Origin: HKCCE3408 sp038530555
GTDB taxonomy: Bacteria > Pseudomonadota > Alphaproteobacteria > Rhodobacterales > Rhodobacteraceae
Direction of reading: 5' to 3'
Assembly (NCBI GenBank): GCA_038530555.1
Contig: JBCBCN010000001.1
Coordinates: 741,739-805,738 of the forward strand
Length of the DNA: 64,000 bases
Shown here piece by piece: positions 1-7,848 of the stretch (the first letter of the stretch is position 1; each line of letters starts with the position of its first letter). The position numbers were made by a program, and so were the translations under genes. The notes below the pieces were generated by a model. The model was not told the DNA's origin. It saw only the letters and a program-made list of their open reading frames with translations, and did not search any database.

Positions 1-407
1 TACTCGATTTTCGGACAGCGGTTTTGAATGACTGTCAGACCAGCCGCCTCAGCCTGGCCTGCGGCCTCAGCATGGCTCACACCGATCTGCATCCAGACGA
101 CCTTAGGCATGGGATCGAGAGAAAGGGCCTCTTCGACCAGGGCAGGCACGGCCTCGGACCGTCGAAAAATATCAACAACATCAATGGGATCTGGAACGTC
201 CCTCAAGCTGGCATAGACCGGCTCCCCAAACAGGTCCTGCCCCGCAAGACCGGGATTGACCGCCCGCATTCCGAAACCTTTCAGACGCAAATAGCGCGCG
301 ACATAGTGGCTGGGCCGCACGGGATTGGCCGAGACGCCCACGCAGGCGAAGACCCGCGAGGTGCGCAGGATGGCGCGCAAAAGATCATCGGAATAGGTCT
401 CATCCAT
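1..407 (-). CDS. CoA-binding domain protein (YccU-like), 3' end outside window
   Basis: This reverse-strand frame opens at the ATG at 405-407 and stays open to the window edge, giving 135 residues without a stop. The translation has the features of the small CoA-binding (Rossmann-like) YccU family: an N-terminal segment reading VFACVGVSANPVRPSHYVA, then GMRAVNPGLAGQ and VVDIFRRSEAVP, and near the cut end VVWMQIGVSHAEAA. The family is about 140-150 residues, so only the last few residues should be missing. Members bind CoA-like nucleotides, and their physiological role is poorly known. A second ATG at 401-403 lies in another frame and is not used. Confidence 0.8.
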   Translation of the reverse strand, partial: MDETYSDDLLRAILRTSRVFACVGVSANPVRPSHYVARYLRLKGFGMRAVNPGLAGQDLFGEPVYASLRDVPDPIDVVDIFRRSEAVPALVEEALSLDPMPKVVWMQIGVSHAEAAGQAEAAGLTVIQNRCPKIE

Positions 408-579
408 CGCCTTAGACTACAGCGCTAAAAAATTGCCCGCGAGCCAAAAGGACGCGGGCAAGTTGATGGAACGAGGGACAGTAAAACGCGCGGTGTTCCG
501 ATCCAGCGCGTGAGTGGTATTTAGGGCATCCGGGCCAGCGGCCAAGCTCCACCACAGGAATGTGACCGGCAACGAGCGA

Positions 580-1065
580 TCAACCCAGGATTGCAGGCCA
601 GTTCGCTTCACCTTCGGCAATGATCGTCGGAAGCTCGGCCGTCCAGCTGTCGCGTACGGCGAGGCTGAAATTCAAGTAAAGCTTGTCATCGACAATCGAC
701 CAGGCCTCCGGCACTGAGGTCGCGACGTAGCCGCGGGCCGCTGCGAAGGCGCAATAGCCGCCGAATTGCGGCGCGTAGCGCTCGGGATCGGCCACAAACA
801 GCGCGCGATTGTCTTCATTGGCAAAGCGCCAGGTCGCGCCGTTCCATTCATGGGTGATCTGGCGGGAGCCATCGACCGGCGCGCCTTCAGTGAAAAAGGC
901 GACCGGGTCGGCACCGCGAATGGCGCGGCCGCGTCGGCTGAAGACCGCAGGCTCGGCGGCGCGTGCGGGTGCGGCCAGGGTGATCAAGGGGGCGGCGGCG
1001 AAAAGGCCTAGGGTGGCGCGGCGGGTCAGCATGGCGGGGTCTCCGAGTTGGTATGGGCGTGTCAT
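580..1065 (-). CDS. YHS domain protein with a twin-arginine-type leader
   Basis: The protein has 161 residues from the ATG at 1065, or 150 from the ATG at 1032. It has an export leader whose core is LTRRATLGLF followed by a hydrophobic stretch and an APARAAEP cleavage region, which resembles a Tat signal. The mature part is a YHS-domain protein: ADPVAFFTEG, ITHEWNGATWRFANEDNRALF, PERYAPQFGGYCAFAAARG. Proteins of this type are periplasmic and often associated with metal or haem biology, but the function is not established. The shorter start places the twin arginines at residues 4-5, which is typical for Tat, so 1032 may be the true start. Confidence 0.75.
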   Translation of the reverse strand: MTRPYQLGDPAMLTRRATLGLFAAAPLITLAAPARAAEPAVFSRRGRAIRGADPVAFFTEGAPVDGSRQITHEWNGATWRFANEDNRALFVADPERYAPQFGGYCAFAAARGYVATSVPEAWSIVDDKLYLNFSLAVRDSWTAELPTIIAEGEANWPAILG

Positions 1066-1144
1066 AGCAGAGATTTGGCCGGTCGCGGGGCCCTACCCTA
1101 GCCCGCCTCACGCGCCCGTGACGCCCCGTGCGCCCCGCGTGAGC

Positions 1145-1459
1145 CTAGTCGATAATGTCCTCGATCACGTCAAAGATCTCTTCCATGGCCCGTTTCCACC
1201 CGGATTTACGAGGCTTTTTCAACTTTTTCTTGCGATAGACCGGCGCGCGATCGTCCTGCGGGCGCCGGGTGCTTTTGCGTTTGTGTTTCACCTCACCCGG
1301 CGCGCGATGTTTCACATCTTGCTTGAGCGCCTTGAGATTGTGCAGCGGCGCACCGCAGGAGGCGCAGGCCAGCTCATGCCCGTCCCGCCCGGTCAATTGC
1401 AGCACGGTGCGCACGCCGCAGTAACAACAAGTGGCGATTTTCGTCAGGGGATGGGTCAT
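1145..1459 (-). CDS. zinc-ribbon protein with a basic tail
   Basis: The 104-residue protein carries two CxxC pairs (CCYCG near residue 12 and CASCG near residue 33) that could hold one zinc. A very basic Lys/Arg-rich linker follows, then an acidic C-terminal end (FDVIEDIID). The start codon overlaps the stop of the upstream rRNA methyltransferase gene (1456-1459, ATGA), so the two are translationally coupled. Nucleic-acid or ribosome association would fit the composition and the neighbour. I do not recognise a characterised family. Confidence 0.7.
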   Translation of the reverse strand: MTHPLTKIATCCYCGVRTVLQLTGRDGHELACASCGAPLHNLKALKQDVKHRAPGEVKHKRKSTRRPQDDRAPVYRKKKLKKPRKSGWKRAMEEIFDVIEDIID

Positions 1460-2310
1460 GTGCGCTCTCCTCGGAACGCATATAGGGAAATTGCGGCGGC
1501 ATTTGAGACATTGAGCGAACCAAAGTCACCCGAGGCTGGAATGCGCGCGAGGGTGTCGCAAAGCTCGCGCGTCCGCGCCCGTAGGCCGGGGCCTTCCGCG
1601 CCCATGACCAGGGCGACGGGGTTATCTTTGTGGGTCTGGGCCAGATCGCCCAAGTCCCCTGTACCCTCCCCGTCCAGACCGATGAGCTGGTAGCCTAAAT
1701 TGCGGAGCTGTCCCATTGCCTCGGCTAGATTGCCGACCCGGAGGTAGGGCTGGCGCTCCAATGCGCCCGAGGCGGCCTTGGCCAGCGCCCCGGTTTCGGG
1801 CGCGGCATGGCGTTGCGGGGCGACGACTGCACGGGCGCCGAATACCTCGGAGGAGCGTAGGATCGCGCCAACATTGTGCGGATCGCTCACCCGGTCAAGC
1901 AGGACGAGGCGTGGCGCTTGCCCCGATCCGGGCCGCGCGAGATCGTTGAGCGAACCCCAATCGAGCGGGCGCACTTCTAGCGCCGCACCCTGATGAACCG
2001 AACCGGGATCGAGCGGCACGGGGAACTTGCGCGGATCGGCCAATTCGGGCTCCAGCCCGCCCACGGCAATCGCCTCGGCTCCGATCCGGTCGGCCGCATT
2101 TTTGCTGAGCACCAGGCGCAGCCGGTCGCGCATCGGGTTCTGCAAAGCGTCACGCACGGCGTGCAGACCGAAGAGCCATAGCGTGGCAGTGGCCGCGCGG
2201 CGGCGGGCCTGCTCCTTCTCGATGACCCAGACGGGTTTTTTGGCCAAATGCTGTCCCTCCGAGCTGGCGCGCTCGGGCCCTGGCCTTGCCGATTTTCGCC
2301 TTGACGGCAA
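1456..2310 (-). CDS. rlmB: 23S rRNA 2'-O-ribose methyltransferase, TrmH/RlmB family
   Basis: The 284-residue protein is a SpoU/TrmH (SPOUT) methyltransferase. An N-terminal substrate-binding part (LFGLHAVRDALQNP, residues about 46-60) precedes the SPOUT domain. Its motifs are LLDRVSDPHNVGAILRSSEVFGA, VALVMGAEGPGLR and ISASGDFGSLNVSNA-type motif 3 (here IPASGDFGSLNVSNAAAISLY). This matches RlmB, which methylates G2251 of 23S rRNA from S-adenosylmethionine. The start used is a TTG at 2310, and the first 25 or so residues are low-complexity and basic, so the real start could lie further in. It is divergent from tRNA-Tyr, with about 60 bp between. Confidence 0.88.
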   Translation of the reverse strand: MPSRRKSARPGPERASSEGQHLAKKPVWVIEKEQARRRAATATLWLFGLHAVRDALQNPMRDRLRLVLSKNAADRIGAEAIAVGGLEPELADPRKFPVPLDPGSVHQGAALEVRPLDWGSLNDLARPGSGQAPRLVLLDRVSDPHNVGAILRSSEVFGARAVVAPQRHAAPETGALAKAASGALERQPYLRVGNLAEAMGQLRNLGYQLIGLDGEGTGDLGDLAQTHKDNPVALVMGAEGPGLRARTRELCDTLARIPASGDFGSLNVSNAAAISLYAFRGERT

Positions 2311-2373
2311 GGGGGCGCTTTCGTATCCCGCCTCGGCACAGCGAAGTGGTTTGTTGACCTGTTGCTGGGCAGT

Positions 2374-2457
2374 GGGCGACAGGCCGCAAGGTGTGGCAGG
2401 GGACTGTAACTCCCTCGCGGAGACGCACGCCTGGTTCGATTCCAGGGTCGCCCACCA
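2374..2457 (+). tRNA. tRNA-Tyr (anticodon GTA), CCA encoded
   Basis: The acceptor stem is GGGCGAC (2374-2380) paired with GTCGCCC (2447-2453). The T arm is CCTGG/CCAGG with loop TTCGATT. The anticodon stem is GGGGA/TCCCT around loop CTGTAAC, giving anticodon GTA. The long variable arm (GCG-GAGA-CGC stem) is that of a class II tRNA, as expected for tyrosine in bacteria. The discriminator is A at 2454 and CCA is encoded. Position 8 reads A rather than the usual U. Confidence 0.93.
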
Positions 2458-2866
2458 ACCTGGACTTTCGAAGAAAGTGTCAGGGATAGCCGTGAAACAT
2501 CAGCAGGCGGCAACGGTTTTGAAGAAACCGTGATAGCCTTTGTTTCTATGTTGGTCCCTCTGGGTCCACCATCATCTTCCAACCAGGATTAACCCGATCG
2601 ATCCCCCGGATCGATCCCGAGCTGTGGCCCGTGGCAGGGTCCGCCTGCGGCTCCCTCGCGGAGACGCACGCCTGGTTCACACCAGGGTCGCCCACCAACC
2701 TGGACTTTCGAAGAAAGTGTCAGGGATAGCCGTGAAACATCAGCAGGCGGCAACGGTTTTGAAGAAACCGTGAGAGCCTTTGGTTCTATGTTTGTCCCTC
2801 TGCGTCCACGATCCACCTCAATCCATGCTCTGGCCGATCAATCCTGAGCTGTGACCCGTGGCAGCC
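2410..2866 (+). repeat. tandem repeat of about 240 bp carrying the 3' part of tRNA-Tyr
   Basis: Unit 1 begins inside the tRNA-Tyr gene. The segment 2442-2533, from the T stem through the CCA and 76 bp beyond, recurs without change at 2682-2773, an offset of 240 bp. The variable-arm and T-stem sequence (2410-2434) recurs at 2651-2675, with one base lost in the T loop. Further similarity continues to about 2570/2810, and the spacer ending GAGCTGTGGCCCGTGGCAG (near 2619-2637) is echoed at about 2847-2864. Each unit contains two small hairpins (CTTTCGAAGAAAG and CGGTTTTGAAGAAACCG) and the same short basic reading frame ending AATVLKKP. The second unit has no intact anticodon arm, so it is not a second tRNA. 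Confidence 0.85.
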
Positions 2867-2891
2867 GCGACGAATTCGCTCTTGCGCGATG

Positions 2892-2912
2892 GTGTCCACT
2901 TTTGTTTACACT
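2892..2912 (+). promoter_or_regulatory. candidate operator/promoter motif GTGTC-N7-GTTTACACT
   Basis: The motif lies about 100 bp upstream of the diflavin reductase start. The same motif with the same 7-base spacing occurs upstream of the mevalonate operon (10261-10281, opposite strand, so equally oriented toward its gene). TTTACA could act as a -35 element, or the whole could be a regulator site. The function is inferred from recurrence only. Confidence 0.4.
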
Positions 2913-3013
2913 AAGGAGACATCAGACCTGTCGCCTTTGCTTTACGCCATCGCCGCGCTCTGCCCCGCGCGCAGCCAGCCCTGAGCCAAGGCCCGCGCCT
3001 AAAGGGGAACGCC

Positions 3014-4600
3014 ATGAACATCCTGTTTGGATCCGTGACCGGCACAGCCGAGAACGTCGCGCGGGATGCCGCGCGCAAGGCCCGGTCACGCGGGCATCAC
3101 GTGCGCATCTGCGAGCTCGATGAGATCACGATGGACGAGTTGATGGAGATGGAGGACGTCCTGGTTGTGATCGCCACTTATGGAGAGGGCGAGATGCCGT
3201 TCAACGCCGAGATGTTTTGGGATGAGCTGGAGGCGATCGAGCCGCCGCTCGACACGCTCAGCTATTCGGTGCTTGCCCTGGGTGACACGGCCTACAAACA
3301 ATTCTGCCAGGCGGGCAAAGACCTCGATGCCCGATTTGAAGAGCTTGGCGCGACGCGGCGGCTGGAACGGGTCGATTGCGATCTGAATTATGAGCGTGAC
3401 GCGGCGGCCTGGATCGACAAGGTGATCCCGCAGATCGAGGGCGCCGCCCCGGTGGAAGAACCCGATGACGAGGGTGCGCTCGGCAGCGTCGGCCGCCGTT
3501 ACACGCGCGCCACGCCGTTCTCGGCAGAGATCCTGGAAAATCGCCTGCTCTCTGGCGACGGCTCCAGCAAGGAGACGCGCCACTACCGGATCTCACTCGA
3601 GGGCAGCGGGCTTGAGTATCTGCCAGGTGATTGCGTGGGTGTCGTGCCGGTCAATCCTCCGGAAATGGTGGCCGATCTGCTCGAGCGGCTTCGCGCGTCC
3701 GCTGAGGACACGGTAGAGGGCTATGACCTGTCGCTGGGGCAATTGCTGAGCACGAAGTTTGAGATCAACACTGCGGGCGACACTCTGATCCGCGCGGTCA
3801 ATTCCGTGATCGAGGATGATGATCTGGCCCAGGCCTGCGCCGGTGGGCGTGCGGGGATCGAAGACTATGCCTGGGGCCGCGATGTCGTGGATATACTTTC
3901 GATCGATCCGCGCCTTGAGGTCGATCCCGAGACGCTTCTGTCGCTCCTCCCGCCGCTTCAGCACCGGACCTATTCGATCGCCTCAAGCGCCAAAGCCTCC
4001 CCTGGTGAGATGCATTTGACCGTGGCCACCCTGCGGTGGGAGCGTGAGGGGCGCGCGCATCGCGGGCTGTGTTCCACGCATCTGGCCGATACATTGGGCC
4101 AAGGCGGGCGGGCGGAGATTTTCATGGTGCCCAATAGCAGGTTTCGTCTGCCCAATCTTGGCTCGGCGCAGGTCATCATGGTCGGGCCTGGCACTGGGAT
4201 CGCGCCCTATCTGGGCTTTCTGCAAGAACGCCAGGCCAGCGGAGCGTCTGGCACGAACTGGCTGATCACCGGCGACCGACATAGCGCGACAGACCATGTC
4301 TATGCCCGCGAGCTGGCCGCGTTTCAGGAGGCGGGCGTTCTAAACCGGCTAGATCTGGCCTTTTCGCGGGACCAGGCAGAAAAGCGATATGTGCAAGATG
4401 TGATGCGGGAGAATGGTGAGGAGCTTTACGGCGCGCTCGAACGAGGAGCGTATTTCTATCTCTGCGGCGATGCAAAGCGCATGGCGGTCGATGTGGAGGC
4501 CTGTCTGGTGGAGCTCATCGACACCTATGGCACAGCGAAGCCGGAGAATTTCCTGTCGGATATGCGGCGCGAAGGGCGATACGCTAAGGATGTCTACTAA
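3014..4600 (+). CDS. diflavin reductase (CysJ / cytochrome P450 reductase-like)
   Basis: The protein has 528 residues. An N-terminal flavodoxin domain (residues 1-145; FMN loops GSVTGTAENVA, VIATYGEGEMPFNAE and LALGDTAYKQFCQAGK) is followed by a ferredoxin-reductase-like module. That module has FAD motifs HRTYSIASSAK and HRGLCSTHLAD, NADPH motifs GPGTGIAPYLGFLQERQ and FYLCGDAKRMAVDVE, and the usual aromatic end KDVY. Such proteins pass electrons from NADPH through FAD and FMN to a partner haem or siroheme protein. No partner is encoded beside it; it is convergent with the mevalonate operon. A second, different diflavin reductase is encoded at 35048-36802 with a siroheme partner, so this copy probably serves something else. 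The start has a modest ribosome-binding site (AAAGGGGAACGCC). Confidence 0.85.
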   Translation: MNILFGSVTGTAENVARDAARKARSRGHHVRICELDEITMDELMEMEDVLVVIATYGEGEMPFNAEMFWDELEAIEPPLDTLSYSVLALGDTAYKQFCQAGKDLDARFEELGATRRLERVDCDLNYERDAAAWIDKVIPQIEGAAPVEEPDDEGALGSVGRRYTRATPFSAEILENRLLSGDGSSKETRHYRISLEGSGLEYLPGDCVGVVPVNPPEMVADLLERLRASAEDTVEGYDLSLGQLLSTKFEINTAGDTLIRAVNSVIEDDDLAQACAGGRAGIEDYAWGRDVVDILSIDPRLEVDPETLLSLLPPLQHRTYSIASSAKASPGEMHLTVATLRWEREGRAHRGLCSTHLADTLGQGGRAEIFMVPNSRFRLPNLGSAQVIMVGPGTGIAPYLGFLQERQASGASGTNWLITGDRHSATDHVYARELAAFQEAGVLNRLDLAFSRDQAEKRYVQDVMRENGEELYGALERGAYFYLCGDAKRMAVDVEACLVELIDTYGTAKPENFLSDMRREGRYAKDVY

Positions 4601-4666
4601 TGTCTGAAAAGTGATATTTTACTTTGATAATAGCCGGAATTGCCGCGTAAAAAGATGCGTTTTATG

Positions 4667-5674
4667 CTAGATATTTCCACCTGAAACATCGAATGGCGCC
4701 ACCACTTTCGCCTCGGAAAAGCGCTGTAAGACATCCGCTTGGCTCTCGGCGAGGAAGATCAGCTTGATATTCGGGCCCGCATCCGCCGTCGCATAGGCCT
4801 CGAGGCCTTCTGAGCGCGCGATCCAAAGCCGTTCGAGCAGGCTCCAGGAGGATGGCTGGAGATAACTGAGCGCTGGACGGGCGGCAAGCATCGTGGCGTG
4901 CATGGCCAGGGCATTTGCTTCAACAACCCGCCCCAAAGCATTGAAATCACGCGCTTTGATCTGCGCCTGCACCTCGGCGCAATCGGCCTCGGCCCGGTCT
5001 GGCCAGGCGGTATAGAGCGGGCTTGTCTTGAACGTGTGGCCCATGCCCTGGCGTGAGCTTTGCGCCTTTGGCCCGGTATCGACCGGCAAAAGCGCGATGC
5101 GAAATTCGGGCCAATCCTGCGGCAAGAGTCTTGCAAAACTGTCCGAGCCATCGGCCTGCGCCCCCCGGTCCCAGCGCACGAAGCCGTGCCAGAAAGACCG
5201 CGTGGCCGAGCCCGAGCCGAAGCGCGCCAATTCGCTCAATGTTTCCAGCGCCAAGTTTGACGCGAAGGCAATGTCCAGCGCACGCGTCAGGGCTGCGAAA
5301 CCGCTCGCTGAACTGGCCAGGCCCGCGGCCGTCGGGATGGTGTTGTCGGTTTCGATGGCGAGCGGTGCTTCGAGGCCCTGACGGTAGAGGTTCACGAATT
5401 CCCAAATCCGTTTGGCTGCCGGATCATCGGTGGAAAGGGCTTGGCCGTTAAAATGTAGCTGATCACGGTCAGAGGGTGCGATCCTAGTGCGTGTCCCCCA
5501 ACGCGCAAGAGAGATCGACAGCGAAGAATTCATCGGCAAATTCAACGCCTTGTCACGCTTCCCCCAGTATTTCGCCAGGGCGATATTGGCCGGTGCGCGG
5601 GCCTCGGCAGCACGCGGCGGGTTCAGCCGCCCAGCCAACCTTTGGGCAAAGATTTCGCGCGGATTAATCGTCAA
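4667..5674 (-). CDS. mvaD: diphosphomevalonate decarboxylase
   Basis: This is the last enzyme of the mevalonate route, which phosphorylates and decarboxylates 5-diphosphomevalonate to isopentenyl diphosphate in the cytosol. Diagnostic motifs are APANIALAKYWGKRD, NLPMNSSLSISL, the GHMP ATP loop AAGLASSASGFAALTRA, a GSGSATRSFW segment and TADAGPNIKLIF near the C-terminus. I place the start at a TTG (5672-5674) preceded by GGGAGGGGG. This gives 335 residues, the usual family size, and an 11-bp overlap with the upstream kinase gene. The frame is open further upstream, but those residues would lie inside the kinase gene and are unlike the family. Confidence 0.9.
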   Translation of the reverse strand: MTINPREIFAQRLAGRLNPPRAAEARAPANIALAKYWGKRDKALNLPMNSSLSISLARWGTRTRIAPSDRDQLHFNGQALSTDDPAAKRIWEFVNLYRQGLEAPLAIETDNTIPTAAGLASSASGFAALTRALDIAFASNLALETLSELARFGSGSATRSFWHGFVRWDRGAQADGSDSFARLLPQDWPEFRIALLPVDTGPKAQSSRQGMGHTFKTSPLYTAWPDRAEADCAEVQAQIKARDFNALGRVVEANALAMHATMLAARPALSYLQPSSWSLLERLWIARSEGLEAYATADAGPNIKLIFLAESQADVLQRFSEAKVVAPFDVSGGNI

Positions 5675-6665
5675 AGCGTACCCCCTCCCGGGCCACCGCA
5701 ACCGGTAGGAAACCCGGTGGTGCCGCGCCCAGCGCCAGGACACAATCGCCAAGGCCCGAGCCAGAGATCTTGGCCGCGATCAGATCAGGGCAACCGGCGG
5801 CGGCGTCGAGTACCCCTTGGATCGCCCCGTCGCAAACGCCCAGCCGGGTCAGACAAGCTTGATATGCGTCGAGACTAGCTCCGAAACGAGCTAAATCCGG
5901 CTGCCGATGGGCCGTCACGGCAGCATCGGACAGAGTGCCCATCTCAGCATAAAGCGCGGCCAGGTCCGCCTCGCGGCCCTTCCAGGCCTCGGCTACGCGC
6001 TGCAGAACTTCCGCGGTTGGGGTCTTATAGCCGACATAGCGTAGGCTAAGCGGCGGCAGATCGGGCAAGACTTTGATCTCAGCGCGGGTGCGGTTGAGGA
6101 TGCCACGCTGCAGCCCGAGCGGCAGCCGATAGTCGACGACCCCGCCGCTCAGGCTGGCGGCGAGATCAGCGCCCGAGCCGCGGCCTTGAATGCCGCGCAC
6201 AATGGCCAAAGCGCGAATGTGAAGCGTGCCGGGATCGCCGCCCACCCCCGACCCGTCGGCCAACCGGTCGAGCGCGGCAACCATCGCGACGGTGATCGCC
6301 GCCGAGGAGCCCAGGCCAAGGGTCGGATCGATCTGAGAGGCAATCTCCAGGCGCAGACCGCAAGGCGGAGACCAGCGGACCAAACAGGCGAGAATAAAGC
6401 GGTATGGGCCCCCATCGGGCAGGTCGGAGAGCGGCGCCTTGAGCGCGGGCGCGATGCTTGAGGCGATCTGGACCTCGGGCTCATCGAGCGGCGTCACCCT
6501 CATTCGGATACGCTGATCGATGGCGCAGACGATGGCGCGATACCCTGCAACGACCGCATGCTCACCGGTGATCATCACCGATCCCGGAGCGCTGACCGTA
6601 AAAGGCTTGAGCAGGTCCTGCCTCATGCGAGCGCCCCGCCCCGGGTTGTGAGACAGCGTCGCCAT
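5664..6665 (-). CDS. pmk: phosphomevalonate kinase, GHMP family
   Basis: The protein has 333 residues from the ATG at 6665, or 320 from the ATG at 6626, which has a better upstream purine tract and gives an N-terminus closer to the family (FTVSAPGSVMITGEHAVVAG). GHMP kinase motifs are the ATP loop PTLGLGSSAAITVAM, GRGSGADLAASLSGG and the C-terminal KISGSGLGDCVLAL. It lies between mevalonate kinase and diphosphomevalonate decarboxylase. The same order is known in Paracoccus zeaxanthinifaciens, and this is why I call it the phosphomevalonate rather than the mevalonate kinase. It is 3 bp from the upstream gene. Confidence 0.82.
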   Translation of the reverse strand: MATLSHNPGRGARMRQDLLKPFTVSAPGSVMITGEHAVVAGYRAIVCAIDQRIRMRVTPLDEPEVQIASSIAPALKAPLSDLPDGGPYRFILACLVRWSPPCGLRLEIASQIDPTLGLGSSAAITVAMVAALDRLADGSGVGGDPGTLHIRALAIVRGIQGRGSGADLAASLSGGVVDYRLPLGLQRGILNRTRAEIKVLPDLPPLSLRYVGYKTPTAEVLQRVAEAWKGREADLAALYAEMGTLSDAAVTAHRQPDLARFGASLDAYQACLTRLGVCDGAIQGVLDAAAGCPDLIAAKISGSGLGDCVLALGAAPPGFLPVAVAREGVRFDD

Positions 6666-6668
6666 TCC

Positions 6669-7817
6669 CTAGGGCGCATCGGCGGCGCCCCGGCCGGCCT
6701 GCGCGGGGAGCGCAGCGCCGGGATCATCACACAGATGCGCGCCGCGCCGAGAGACGCGCAGACCCTCCCATCGCCGATCGGGGTAATCCTCCATCAGCCG
6801 CGCCATGGCATCCGCCTCGGGCAGATAGACCAGCGTCACACCCGCCGCCTCGCCGCGCACTGCCCCCGCGCCGGAGATTTTTGCCGCACCGCCAAGGCTT
6901 TCGACCGCTGCAGCAAAACGCTGCGCTGGTTGAGGAACAACGCCGATACGCATCAGCAAGCGGTGATTGGAACGCAATAACTCGGTCGGATCGCCGTCTT
7001 TGGCCAGAACGCTCTCGAGCGCGCGCGTGACGGCCTCGAATTCGGCCCACAGCGCCTTGTCCTGACCATGCGCCTCCCGCACCCTTGCCACGCATTCCCC
7101 TGTTTTCGACACCGGCGTGCCCTGCAGCACCCAGTACCAGCCCTGCCCTTGGCTCAGGCTGTGCTCGAGCGGCAGATCGAGGCTTTGGACGGCATCGCCC
7201 TCAACCCGGTTGAGCCCGCCATAGACGACCGCCGAGGCGTCGATCGCACTGCCCTTGCCGTGTTGCAGACGCTCGCAAAACCGCACCTTAGCGAAACGCT
7301 CCGCCACGCTTTGCGGGCGGCCCAGAAGGTGCTCGTAAAGCACGACGGTCGCGGCAACCACCGCCGCCGAGGAGCCCATTCCAGCGCCCAGCGGCATGTC
7401 CGAGCGGCTGGACAATTGCCCCGGCACAGGCAGGGGGAGCGGCAAGCGTTTGGAGCCACCCGGGACCGGCAGAACCGGCAAGAGCGAGGTTAGCGTGTAG
7501 ATCGCCAGGTCATCGGGCCGCTGCAAGATCTTTTGCACCGGAAGCTCGCCGCGCATGAACTCATCGAAACGGCGATCAAGGCCCTCGGCAAAGCCCTTGA
7601 GAACGTCGAACGGATAGAAGGCCGAGGGCGAGAGGCTTTCGAAGGCTGTGCGCAGCCCGCCCGTCTGATCGAGCGGCGTGAACCAGATCTCGGTAAAGCG
7701 CTCGACCGCCACGGCCAAAGCGGGCGCGCCGTAGACGACCGAGTGTTCACCGGACAGGATCAACTTGCCCGGCGCCCGGGCCCCGGTCGCGTCGGCGGGC
7801 ATGTGGTGGCTGCTCAT
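6669..7817 (-). CDS. mvk: mevalonate kinase
   Basis: The protein has 382 residues from the ATG at 7815-7817. The frame is open further upstream into the HMG-CoA synthase gene, but that part is unlike the family. Motifs: ARAPGKLILSGEHSVVYG at residues 13-30, the ATP loop PLGAGMGSSAAVVA, GKGSAIDASAVVYGG with the catalytic Asp, and KISGAGA near the C-terminus. It phosphorylates mevalonate with ATP to give 5-phosphomevalonate. It is the third gene of the operon, 31 bp after the HMG-CoA synthase gene. The middle (residues about 85-145) is longer than in many bacterial mevalonate kinases. Confidence 0.88.
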   Translation of the reverse strand: MSSHHMPADATGARAPGKLILSGEHSVVYGAPALAVAVERFTEIWFTPLDQTGGLRTAFESLSPSAFYPFDVLKGFAEGLDRRFDEFMRGELPVQKILQRPDDLAIYTLTSLLPVLPVPGGSKRLPLPLPVPGQLSSRSDMPLGAGMGSSAAVVAATVVLYEHLLGRPQSVAERFAKVRFCERLQHGKGSAIDASAVVYGGLNRVEGDAVQSLDLPLEHSLSQGQGWYWVLQGTPVSKTGECVARVREAHGQDKALWAEFEAVTRALESVLAKDGDPTELLRSNHRLLMRIGVVPQPAQRFAAAVESLGGAAKISGAGAVRGEAAGVTLVYLPEADAMARLMEDYPDRRWEGLRVSRRGAHLCDDPGAALPAQAGRGAADAP

Positions 7818-7848
7818 GGCGCGTGTCTTTCGGGCCGGGGGGGCGGGC

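Noticed and set aside
809..1693. Long plus-strand open frame of 294 codons
   Set aside because: It is the shadow of the YHS and zinc-ribbon genes on the other strand, with no family features.
2630..2697. Possible second tRNA-Tyr gene
   Set aside because: Only the variable arm, T arm and acceptor 3' strand are copied; the anticodon arm is replaced and the T loop has lost a base, so no cloverleaf forms.
2410..2866. tRNA 3'-end duplication as an attachment site of an integrated element
   Set aside because: The copies are 240 bp apart with no integrase or cargo between them, and a third partial unit follows, which fits a tandem repeat rather than attL/attR.
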